Source: Phycisphaerales bacterium
GTDB taxonomy: Bacteria > Planctomycetota > Phycisphaerae > Tepidisphaerales > Tepidisphaeraceae
Assembly (NCBI GenBank): GCA_003153655.1
Contig: PMAK01000258.1
Location: forward strand, 41,801-52,874
Reading direction: 5' to 3'
Length of the DNA stretch: 11,074 nt
Shown here piece by piece: positions 1 through 5,942 of the stretch. The notes beneath the pieces were generated by a model. It was not told the origin of the DNA, made no database searches, and was given only the letters and a program-made list of their open reading frames with translations. Within the stretch, counting starts at the first letter, position 1. Each line of letters opens with the position of its first letter. Made by a program: the position numbers and the translations under genes.

Positions 1-1351
1 ATATCAGCACCCCGCGAATGAATAATTCACTCGCCAGAACTATCCAGACCGCCGCAAGCCCGAGCCGCAGCCACAGCCCGACGATCAAAACGCCCGTGAA
101 TCGCAACCCAACCGTCGAGGAAAGATTGATGCACATAACCACAAACGTGTCGCCGGCCCCGCGCAGCGCGCCGCCGAAAACAAGATTGGCCGCAAAGCCG
201 GACTGAACAAATCCCGTGATCATTAGGCAGCGTGTGGTCAATTGAATAATGTGTGCATCCGCCGGTGAAAGCCACCGCGCCGGATATCGCCCAAGCGTGA
301 TCATCAGCACACCACACAAAATCATCACGCCGCCGCCCGCCGCATATGCCAGATAAGCGCATCGCGTCGCCCGCGCCGGATCCTTCCGCCCCAGGCTAAT
401 CCCCACCATCGTCGCCGCTGCCGTCGCAAACGCGATTCCCGAAAGAAAGCTGATGCTCTCCAGCCGAATGGCGTTCATGTGCGCTGCCGACATCGCGTTC
501 GTCGCATCCATCCGGTTGATGATGGCAATCACGCCGAAGTTGGCCAGCCACGCGATCAACCCATCAATCCCCGCAGGAACTCCGATCCGGAGCAGGCGTT
601 TGATCGTATGCCAATGCGGCCACATCCGATGCAGGTAAAGCCGCGCCCCGCTCGTCCCAAACCAGACCACCAGAAAATCCAGTACGCCCCCGACGATATA
701 CGCGATGATGGTCCCCGCGGCGATCCCATCAAACCCCATCACCGGCAATCCCCACCACCCGCGCGTCAGCGCAAAGCTGCTGACCATATTCACCAGATCC
801 ACAATCACCATGACAATCGCAGGCGACAACGTATCCCCACCCCCGCGCCGGCAAGCGCCCGCAATAAACATCACCATCGTGAATGGCAGCGCGGTGCTAA
901 GCATCCGCAGATAGCTCAGCGCAAAGGTCCCTCCCATCCCCTGAAGCTGCGTCGCGCGGACGATCGGCTCCGCCGTGAGATACAGCAATATTCCAAAGAC
1001 CACGCCAAGAATCAGCGCTGCCGACACCGATTGCCCCGTCACCTTGTTCCCCAGCGATTTATGCCGCGCGCCTTTCGCGCGCGATATTAGCGCTGTGCTC
1101 CCCGCCCCGATGGAAGAAACCATCAGCCCGATGAGCCAGAGAAAATAGGTGATGGTTCCCACAGCCGCGCCAGCATCGGCCGCATGAGAAGGCAAATGAT
1201 TGGCCAGATACGTATCGTTAAGCCCCACCAGCATATGCAAAACTTGCTCAACCCAAACCGGCCCCGCCAGCGCGAACACCTGGCGCATGAGCGCCCCATT
1301 GCTCTCGCGCGCCGGAACCAGATCAATCGGCGGTGCAAGCGTGTCAGTCAT
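1..1351 (-). CDS. MATE-family multidrug/cation antiporter (3' end cut by window edge)
   Basis: Reading the minus strand from the ATG at 1351 gives 450 codons without a stop, running off the left edge. It begins MTDTLAPPIDLVPARESNG, then shows the first MATE half with LAGPVWVEQVLHMLVGLNDT near residue 30. The second half has RIGVPAGIDGLIAWLANFG and later GALRGAGDTF, both typical of the C-terminal MATE repeat. Long hydrophobic stretches throughout fit the usual 12 membrane spans. MATE proteins in the inner membrane export drugs, dyes or organic cations in exchange for Na+ or H+; the substrate here cannot be told. Family members are mostly 440-480 residues and the last visible residues (ELFIRGVLI) match the usual C-terminal end, so probably only 10-30 residues are missing. 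No good Shine-Dalgarno precedes the ATG, but a promoter candidate lies directly upstream. It is divergent from malate dehydrogenase and probably transcribed alone. Confidence 0.92.
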   Translation of the reverse strand, partial: MTDTLAPPIDLVPARESNGALMRQVFALAGPVWVEQVLHMLVGLNDTYLANHLPSHAADAGAAVGTITYFLWLIGLMVSSIGAGSTALISRAKGARHKSLGNKVTGQSVSAALILGVVFGILLYLTAEPIVRATQLQGMGGTFALSYLRMLSTALPFTMVMFIAGACRRGGGDTLSPAIVMVIVDLVNMVSSFALTRGWWGLPVMGFDGIAAGTIIAYIVGGVLDFLVVWFGTSGARLYLHRMWPHWHTIKRLLRIGVPAGIDGLIAWLANFGVIAIINRMDATNAMSAAHMNAIRLESISFLSGIAFATAAATMVGISLGRKDPARATRCAYLAYAAGGGVMILCGVLMITLGRYPARWLSPADAHIIQLTTRCLMITGFVQSGFAANLVFGGALRGAGDTFVVMCINLSSTVGLRFTGVLIVGLWLRLGLAAVWIVLASELFIRGVLI

Positions 1352-1362
1352 GACCGGTCCCG

Positions 1363-1389
1363 ATCATACGCCAAATAGGTCCCCGTCAA
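1363..1389 (-). promoter_or_regulatory. Candidate sigma70-type promoter of the MATE gene
   Basis: On the minus strand TTGACG (1389-1384) is followed after 15 bp by TATGAT (1368-1363). Each hexamer matches consensus at five of six positions, although the spacer is short. Transcription would begin about 4-5 nt before the ATG at 1351, so the mRNA would be nearly leaderless, in keeping with the lack of a Shine-Dalgarno. Confidence 0.35.
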
Positions 1390-1415
1390 TTGGCCCCCTT
1401 CCAACGACGTGGCCA

Positions 1416-1431
1416 GCCGACTTTAGTCGGC
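1416..1431. repeat. 16-bp perfect palindrome, REP-like
   Basis: GCCGACTTTAGTCGGC is fully covered by two 7-bp inverted arms (1416-1422 and 1425-1431) around TT; as a hairpin it would have about a 6-bp stem with a small loop. It lies between the candidate -35 of the MATE gene (1384-1389) and that of mdh (from 1456). It has no T-run, so it is a poor terminator for either strand. Palindromes of the form GCCGACTAAAGTCGGC resemble REP-type elements dispersed in many genomes; a role as an operator shared by the two divergent genes is the alternative. Confidence 0.5.
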
Positions 1432-1455
1432 GGGTCCCAACCTCTGTCGTAAAAT

Positions 1456-1483
1456 TTGAATCTCCGTCCGCTTTGTCCATAAT
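1456..1483 (+). promoter_or_regulatory. Candidate sigma70-type promoter of mdh
   Basis: TTGAAT (1456-1461) and CATAAT (1478-1483) are separated by 16 bp, matching consensus at four and five of six positions. Transcription would begin near 1490, leaving a leader of about 26 nt that carries the GAAAGG ribosome-binding sequence (1501-1506), 9 nt before the ATG. Confidence 0.45.
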
Positions 1484-1515
1484 TCCCCCTTCCCATACAA
1501 GAAAGGCCTTCAGCA

Positions 1516-2451
1516 ATGCGACGTGCGAAGATCAGTATCATCGGTGCGGGAAATGTCGGAGCCACCGCGGCCCATTGGGCGGCCAGCAAGGAACTCGGGG
1601 ACATCGTCCTCGTGGATGTCCCGCAGGTAGAGGGGATGCCGCAAGGAAAAGCCCTGGATCTCTATCAATCCTCGCCGGTAGAAGGATTCGACGCCCGCAT
1701 CACCGGCGCTACAACCTATGAACCAACCGCCGGCAGCGATGTCGTCATCATCACCGCCGGCGTCGCCCGCAAGCCAGGCATGAGCCGTGACGATCTCATC
1801 AATATCAACACCGGCATCGTCAAACAGGTCGCCGAAAACGTCGCCAAACATTCGCCAAAGGCAGTCCTGATCGTCGTAAGCAATCCGCTCGATGCCATGG
1901 TCTACGTCGCCTGGAAAGCCAGTGGTTTCCCTGCCAAACGGGTCGTCGGACAGGCAGGCGTGCTCGATGCCGCCCGCTTCCGCGCCTTCCTCGCTGCCGA
2001 AATCGGATGCAGCGTCGAAGACGTTCACGCACTCCTCCTCGGCGGCCACGGCGACGACATGGTCCCGCTCCTTCGCTACACCTTCGCCGGCGGAATTCCC
2101 GTCTCCCAACTCGTCTCCCCGCAACGTCTGGAAGAAATCGTCAAACGCACCCGCAGCGGTGGAGCGGAGATCGTCAGCCTCCTCAAAACCGGCAGCGCCT
2201 ATTACGCCCCAGCCTCCGCAACCGTCGCCATGACCGAATCCATCATCCGCGACAAAAAACGCATCCTCGCCTGCGCTGCATATTGCGACAAAGAATACGG
2301 CGTCGGCGGCTACTTCGTGGGCGTTCCATGCGTACTGGGAACCGAAGGCGTCGAAAAAATCATCGAAATCGAACTCGACGATTCAGAACGCAAAATGTTC
2401 AAAACCAGCGTCCAGCACGTCATGGACCTTGTAAAAAGCGTCAAAATTTGA
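1516..2451 (+). CDS. mdh: Malate dehydrogenase (lactate-dehydrogenase-like, NAD-dependent)
   Basis: The 311-residue cytoplasmic enzyme interconverts malate and oxaloacetate with NAD in the TCA cycle. The Rossmann motif GAGNVG lies at residues 10-15, and Asp34 ends the second strand, where it binds the NAD ribose. The mobile loop reads ARKPGMSR (84-91); Arg85 at the substrate-discriminating position favours a dicarboxylate over lactate. Arg91, Asn123 (in SNPLDAMV), Arg154 and the catalytic pair Asp151/His178 (in GGHGDDMVP) are all present. Length and motifs fit the tetrameric LDH-like MDH type found in Chloroflexi, planctomycetes, alphaproteobacteria and others, not the E. coli type. The ATG at 1516 is preceded by GAAAGG at a 9-nt spacing. 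It is probably monocistronic: the next gene starts 83 nt on and has its own promoter candidate. Confidence 0.95.
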   Translation: MRRAKISIIGAGNVGATAAHWAASKELGDIVLVDVPQVEGMPQGKALDLYQSSPVEGFDARITGATTYEPTAGSDVVIITAGVARKPGMSRDDLININTGIVKQVAENVAKHSPKAVLIVVSNPLDAMVYVAWKASGFPAKRVVGQAGVLDAARFRAFLAAEIGCSVEDVHALLLGGHGDDMVPLLRYTFAGGIPVSQLVSPQRLEEIVKRTRSGGAEIVSLLKTGSAYYAPASATVAMTESIIRDKKRILACAAYCDKEYGVGGYFVGVPCVLGTEGVEKIIEIELDDSERKMFKTSVQHVMDLVKSVKI

Positions 2452-2502
2452 TGAAACCGGCGATCCGGTGTACATCCGGGCTGCCATAAGTTGGGGACCA
2501 GA

Positions 2503-2531
2503 GTGACAGGGGAAGGGCGCTGCGATATACA
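2503..2531 (+). promoter_or_regulatory. Candidate promoter of the propeller gene
   Basis: GTGACA (2503-2508, five of six matches) is followed after 17 bp by TATACA (2526-2531, four of six). The predicted start of transcription, about 2537-2539, falls between the TTG (2535) and the GTG (2541) start candidates. If real, it would favour the GTG and a leaderless mRNA. Confidence 0.3.
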
Positions 2532-2534
2532 TTA

Positions 2535-4142
2535 TTGACCGTGGGCCACCATCGCTTTTTTCAATATCTCCATTCCCTGAGCCGCCTGCTCATTGCCGGC
2601 GCTTGCGTCGCGGCATTTCTCGCCGCTGATGGATGCACCTCCACCCCTCGTCTTTTGCCCGCCTCATTACAGGAAACGGTTGATCGCCGCATCACCGAAT
2701 ATCCCGACGGCTTCGATCTCAAGCCCTATGTCGAAAATCTTAATTGCCCGACAGGCTTCTGTTTCGACGAATCAAAGAACCTGATCGTTGCCGAGGGAGG
2801 CCTCGACGGCAGCGACCCGCGAATCTTCGTCATCCGTCCCGATGGCGTCATATTCAATATCTATCCCATCGGTGCACGAATTCCTGTGCTCAAGCCCGGC
2901 TTCCATATATACGGCCCCATCGGCGGAATTGTCGCCGCTCACGGGAAAATTTACGTGAGCCACCGCGACGACCACGACATGGGCGTCATCACCGCCTTTG
3001 ATTACAACGGCGATCACAAAACCATCGTCGCAGGCCTCCCCGCCCAGGGAGACTACGGCGTAACCGACCTCGCGATTTCACCCATCGACAACCGCCTCTA
3101 TTTCGGCGTCGGCGCCGCGACCAACAGCGGTGTCGTCGGTCTGGATAACTGGCAGGAAGGTTGGGTCCGCAAGCACCCACAGGCGTGCGATCTCCCGTGG
3201 CAGACCATCAATCTCCTCGGTTTTCGTTTCGACGTCGAGAATCCCGAAAGCAGCCTCTTCTCCCCCAACTCTTTGGTGACCGTTCCATTCGAGCCGTTCG
3301 GCGTCAGCGACATTATCCAGATTCCGGCCGTTCAGTTTCCCGTGCAAAAACCCTCCGGCGCGATTTTCAGCGATTCCCTGGACGGGGGTGATCCCAAGGT
3401 TTTCGCCTGGGGCGTCCGAAATCCCGCCGGTTTGGTTCTGGATGATTATGGATCGGTCTATGTCACCGATCAGGGAATGGAACTTCGCGGAACCAGGCCG
3501 GTCGATAATGATCCCGACGCACTGTTCCAGCTTAATCTGCGAGGCTCATGGCTTGGCTATCCTGACTATTCACGCAGTCTCGATCCAGTAAATCTCGCGA
3601 AGTATCAGCCGCCTCAATCAATGACGATCCCAACCGGATATCCCAATGTGCGGTTCGTCATCGACCACGAGGCCAGTAATCTCACTGCGCCAGACAAGGA
3701 TTTACTCCGCGCGGTCTTCGCCTGGCAATCAGGCGCCTCGAAGATGGCATTTTTCCCCAAGACCGGACCATTCCACAAACCGCGATATGAAGGCGAACTG
3801 CTCGTGGCCCTCTGGGGAGATCACGCTCCGTTTTCAACCAGTGGCGGCCCCATGCCGACCCCGCTTCCCGGTTACAGGATCGTCCGCGTCGATCTCAACA
3901 GCCACGTCGGCGAGGTGTCGGATTTCATCTTCAATACCCGTAGTGGCCCAGCGAGCCAATCATCCGACAGCAACGGCCTCGGGCTTGAACGCCCCATCGA
4001 TGTGAAATTCGGGCCTGATGGGAATTTGTATATTTTGGACTTCGGCCGCGCCCAGATGAAGGAAGGTTCTCTACAAACCGGCGCGGGAACAGGAAAAATC
4101 TTTATTTGTCAGCCTTCCAGCCATTTCATGACCCCGCAGTGA
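2535..4142 (+). CDS. Exported beta-propeller protein, glucose/sorbosone dehydrogenase type
   Basis: The 535-residue protein has a basic then hydrophobic N-terminus (about residues 7-31) followed by a small-residue stretch and Cys34 in ADGCTS. This suggests export, possibly as a lipoprotein, although the lipobox is weak. The body resembles soluble quinoprotein glucose dehydrogenase-like six-bladed propellers: LYFGVGAATNSGVVGLDN around 188-205, WGVRNPAGLVLDDYGSVYVT near 291-310, then DQG...RGTRPV and a C-terminal FGPDGNLYILDFG near 491-503. Relatives oxidise sugars or aldoses with PQQ in the periplasm. In many relatives a His precedes the LYFG blade (G.H.TND); here the equivalent stretch reads GDYGVTDL, so enzyme activity is uncertain. 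The start is uncertain: TTG 2535 is the first in-frame initiator after the preceding stop apart from a CTG, GTG 2541 is close by, and neither has a well-placed Shine-Dalgarno. The 3' end overlaps the convergent gene by 34 bp. Confidence 0.85.
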   Translation: MTVGHHRFFQYLHSLSRLLIAGACVAAFLAADGCTSTPRLLPASLQETVDRRITEYPDGFDLKPYVENLNCPTGFCFDESKNLIVAEGGLDGSDPRIFVIRPDGVIFNIYPIGARIPVLKPGFHIYGPIGGIVAAHGKIYVSHRDDHDMGVITAFDYNGDHKTIVAGLPAQGDYGVTDLAISPIDNRLYFGVGAATNSGVVGLDNWQEGWVRKHPQACDLPWQTINLLGFRFDVENPESSLFSPNSLVTVPFEPFGVSDIIQIPAVQFPVQKPSGAIFSDSLDGGDPKVFAWGVRNPAGLVLDDYGSVYVTDQGMELRGTRPVDNDPDALFQLNLRGSWLGYPDYSRSLDPVNLAKYQPPQSMTIPTGYPNVRFVIDHEASNLTAPDKDLLRAVFAWQSGASKMAFFPKTGPFHKPRYEGELLVALWGDHAPFSTSGGPMPTPLPGYRIVRVDLNSHVGEVSDFIFNTRSGPASQSSDSNGLGLERPIDVKFGPDGNLYILDFGRAQMKEGSLQTGAGTGKIFICQPSSHFMTPQ

Positions 4143-5122
4143 ACCAGACCTTTGTGCAGTCTCGCGGGATACGCAATTTCCCCCCACGCCTGGCACGTTT
4201 CCCCATCCACATAGGCGTCGAATAAAACCTGAAGCGAATTCAGCGACCAATCCACGATCCGTGGCCGGCGCAGCAGTAGCGTCTGTCCGAAATTAACCGC
4301 TGTGGGAAAAGTAAGCCCTCGCCATGTTCGCCCGTTCCAGTCGCAGGAACAGCCGCCGCCGTCAATTCGCGCAACGTGCCTATCATCCGCTGCGACTGCA
4401 TTGAAGTGATCTATCCCGCTCCCATGATCGGTGCAGATATGAAACGCTACGGTCCGACGCGGCAATATTGCGCGGCCGCGCAACCATCGCCGCACCGAAG
4501 GTCCGATGGGTCCGGTGCCGTAAAAATGGTCGTGATGCCCAACCCCGCCAAACCGTATCTGCCGGCCGTTGAAATTGATTTGTCCCTCCACATCGCACTG
4601 CGGCTGAGGCAATACCCAACGATGCAGCCCGCCCATCTCGCTCACAAAAATCGCTTGCTCGATTGGCAAAGATGGAAATCGTGATCTGAAGATCATCTCC
4701 GCCGAAACCGCCGGATCGCCCCCCTGAAATTGCACGCGGGTTTCTCCGCCTCGTAGCTCAAGACGATTGTCGCCGACGGTTATAGCGCCGGATTTGGCAT
4801 CCGCTTGAAAAGCCCCTTCGCCAAAGCGAATCGTATTCGCGGCCACAACCGAATTATTTTCCAATACCGTAAATTGCACACAGGGATACTGCCGGGGCAC
4901 CGGCGGACTATGCACCGTCGGCCGTCGGCGATATGCGTCATATCGCCTGGCATATTCCGGATCAAAGGCAAACCCATCGTGGAATCGCAGAATGACGCGC
5001 ATCCCGCTTGTTTCATCCAGCGCATCGAATTCCCACCATTCATATCCCCCGGGCGCGCCAACACGATGCCAATGATTGGCTCGCGAAAGTGGCAGAGAGT
5101 CAAAAAGTTCCAACGTCGCCAT
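4109..5122 (-). CDS. CrtC/AttH-type lipocalin-like protein (carotenoid 1,2-hydratase family)
   Basis: This 337-residue protein has two motifs that mark the CrtC/AttH double-lipocalin family. The N-terminal GYEWWEFDA lies at residues 26-34. The middle motif HRWVLPQPQCDVEGQINF followed by FGGVGHHDHFYGTGP spans about 167-205, and the cluster HHDH (196-199) contains the probable catalytic residues. Family members hydrate the terminal double bond of acyclic carotenoids (CrtC) or act on other isoprenoids; AttH homologues have no settled role. There is no signal peptide and no carotenoid gene in the window, so the substrate is unknown. The ATG at 5122 is preferred over a TTG one codon upstream. The ATG overlaps the stop of a possible small upstream ORF as TGATG. 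The 3' end overlaps the propeller gene on the other strand. Confidence 0.75.
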   Translation of the reverse strand: MATLELFDSLPLSRANHWHRVGAPGGYEWWEFDALDETSGMRVILRFHDGFAFDPEYARRYDAYRRRPTVHSPPVPRQYPCVQFTVLENNSVVAANTIRFGEGAFQADAKSGAITVGDNRLELRGGETRVQFQGGDPAVSAEMIFRSRFPSLPIEQAIFVSEMGGLHRWVLPQPQCDVEGQINFNGRQIRFGGVGHHDHFYGTGPIGPSVRRWLRGRAILPRRTVAFHICTDHGSGIDHFNAVAADDRHVARIDGGGCSCDWNGRTWRGLTFPTAVNFGQTLLLRRPRIVDWSLNSLQVLFDAYVDGETCQAWGEIAYPARLHKGLVHCGVMKWLEG

Positions 5123-5304
5123 CAACCCATATAAGAGCCGGGCGATGCCGCCCCAGCAAGTCCCTTGCGATCGTCACCGAAGGCGGCGATCTTCTCCCCA
5201 TGAGCAGAAGGCCCGCAGGAATTGTGACAGGCCAACCGGCCGCTCCGTCCGCAGCCGTCGAGAACACTGCAACCGGAAATCATCTCCGCCATCTTCTCAT
5301 TCAT
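5122..5304 (-). CDS. Doubtful 60-residue ORF ahead of the CrtC-like gene
   Basis: From ATG 5304, with GGAAG only 3 nt upstream, the minus strand encodes 60 residues (starting MNEKMAEMISGCSV, ending SPGSYMG). They include five cysteines but no domain or membrane span that I recognise. About two thirds of third codon positions are G or C, compatible with the genome but not proof. Its TGA overlaps the next ATG as TGATG, an arrangement typical of translational coupling, and the downstream gene has no other ribosome-binding site. Against it, it occupies a divergent intergenic region, runs partly through a tandem repeat and matches no family that I know. It may be a leader peptide, a coupling ORF or chance. 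Confidence 0.2.
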   Translation of the reverse strand: MNEKMAEMISGCSVLDGCGRSGRLACHNSCGPSAHGEKIAAFGDDRKGLAGAASPGSYMG

Positions 5305-5305
5305 C

Positions 5306-5323
5306 TACTTCCGTTACTTCCGT
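5306..5323. repeat. Two tandem copies of TACTTCCGT
   Basis: The 9-mer TACTTCCGT occurs at 5306-5314 and again at 5315-5323 without a gap. It ends 4 bp before the -35 hexamer of the SHOCT-like gene promoter, a usual place for an activator or repressor site. On the minus strand one copy supplies the GGAAG next to ATG 5304. Confidence 0.5.
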
Positions 5324-5327
5324 CAAG

Positions 5328-5356
5328 TTGACCCTTCTCCATCACCTCCATAAAGT
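5328..5356 (+). promoter_or_regulatory. Candidate sigma70-type promoter of the SHOCT-like gene
   Basis: TTGACC (5328-5333) and TAAAGT (5351-5356) have the ideal 17-bp spacing. The predicted start of transcription falls at about 5363-5364, on the A of the ATG, and there is no Shine-Dalgarno. The message would therefore be leaderless. Confidence 0.45.
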
Positions 5357-5363
5357 CAAAAGA

Positions 5364-5687
5364 ATGTCGCCTGTCAGCTTTCCGATGTTTTACAATCTCG
5401 CCGACGATGAAGTTGGCGCGGGCGACATCATTTTCGTCTGTATCTTCCTGCTCATTGTCGTGTTCGCTGCCGCTTACGCGGTGATTTGGCTCCGGCGACG
5501 CCTCTGGAGTCAGGAAGATGCTGATCTCCCCAGTATGGGTTTCAGTCTCGGTGATCTGAAGCAATTACACCGCCAGGGGAAGATCACTGATCAGGAATTC
5601 CAAACCGCCCGCGACAAGGTCGTCGCCGCCGCGCAGGCAACCGCCCAGCGCCAAGCCGCCAAGCAAACCCCGCCCAAAGCCCGATAA
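5364..5687 (+). CDS. Small single-span membrane protein with SHOCT-like C-terminus
   Basis: The 107-residue protein begins with a short polar segment (1-20). A strongly hydrophobic span follows at about 21-43 (DIIFVCIFLLIVVFAAAYAV), then RRR at 44-46, which by the positive-inside rule puts the C-terminus in the cytoplasm. Residues 61-87 (SLGDLKQLHRQGKITDQEFQ...) fit the SHOCT pattern of a short helical hairpin with L..L...G.IT..EF. An Ala/Gln/Lys-rich tail follows. SHOCT segments occur at the ends of many membrane proteins and are thought to mediate oligomerisation; the function here is unknown. The frame stays open upstream for about 96 codons, but that part is basic and shows no family likeness, so the ATG at 5364, next to a promoter, is chosen. 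It is probably a single-gene unit, 255 bp before clpX. Confidence 0.83.
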   Translation: MSPVSFPMFYNLADDEVGAGDIIFVCIFLLIVVFAAAYAVIWLRRRLWSQEDADLPSMGFSLGDLKQLHRQGKITDQEFQTARDKVVAAAQATAQRQAAKQTPPKAR

Positions 5688-5762
5688 CCAAGCGAAAAAT
5701 CGAGAAATAACGTCCGAAATTCCACGAATCAAAAGAATTTGCATGATTGGCAATTTTCGCTT

Positions 5763-5791
5763 TTCACTTTCGCTCATTTCATTTATATGAT
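5763..5791 (+). promoter_or_regulatory. Candidate promoter of clpX
   Basis: TTCACT (5763-5768) and TATGAT (5786-5791) are separated by 17 bp, with four and five of six consensus matches. Transcription would begin near 5798 and leave a leader of about 145 nt before the clpX ATG. No CIRCE inverted repeat (TTAGCACTC-N9-GAGTGCTAA) or clear heat-shock sigma promoter is present in 5688-5942. Confidence 0.35.
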
Positions 5792-5903
5792 GTCTTGCCG
5801 GAACGGAATGCCGGTCAAGTCGCTACCCCGGAATGTTCGATACTTATCGGTGACGTTAAGTTTCGGTTACGTGGGCGCTTGCCTTTAATGCAACATTGAT
5901 CTT

Positions 5904-5923
5904 GGGGCTCCTCACCGAGCCCC
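5904..5923 (+). promoter_or_regulatory. Stable hairpin in the clpX leader
   Basis: GGGGCTC (5904-5910) pairs perfectly with GAGCCCC (5917-5923) around the loop CTCACC. The ribosome-binding sequence AAGGGA (5926-5931) begins 2 nt after the stem and lies 11 nt before the ATG at 5943. The hairpin could limit ribosome access or protect the mRNA 5' region. No T-run follows it, so it is not an intrinsic terminator. Confidence 0.4.
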
Positions 5924-5942
5924 GCAAGGGACACAAAAGTCG

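Noticed and set aside
479..1090. Plus-strand open frame of about 200 codons
   Set aside because: It is antisense to the MATE gene; the product is Arg/His/Pro/Gln-rich with no domain, as expected when a GC-rich membrane-protein gene is read on the other strand.
1510..2124. Minus-strand open frame of about 204 codons
   Set aside because: It lies across malate dehydrogenase, whose motifs are complete. The Asp/Gly-rich product looks like a codon-bias shadow.
2456..2469. Terminator after mdh
   Set aside because: ACCGG and CCGGT form only a 5-bp stem around CGAT, with no T-run afterwards.
2007..2489. Plus-strand Arg-rich frame of about 160 codons
   Set aside because: It overlaps the 3' half of mdh in another frame and consists mostly of Arg, Pro and His with no family likeness.
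5076..5363. N-terminal extension of the SHOCT-like membrane protein by 96 codons
   Set aside because: The extension overlaps the 5' end of the CrtC-like gene, is rich in Arg, Ser and Pro, and would place the promoter TTGACC/TAAAGT inside the gene. The ATG at 5364 gives a usual small SHOCT membrane protein.
5690..5762. Inverted repeat AAGCGAAAA / TTTTCGCTT after the SHOCT-like gene
   Set aside because: The arms are perfect over 9 bp, but 55 nt apart and A/T-rich; this is likely by chance in an A/T-rich spacer and no structure links them.
5688..5942. CIRCE or heat-shock sigma promoter ahead of clpX
   Set aside because: I looked for the TTAGCACTC/GAGTGCTAA repeat and for a CTTGAA...CCCCAT-like pair and found neither.
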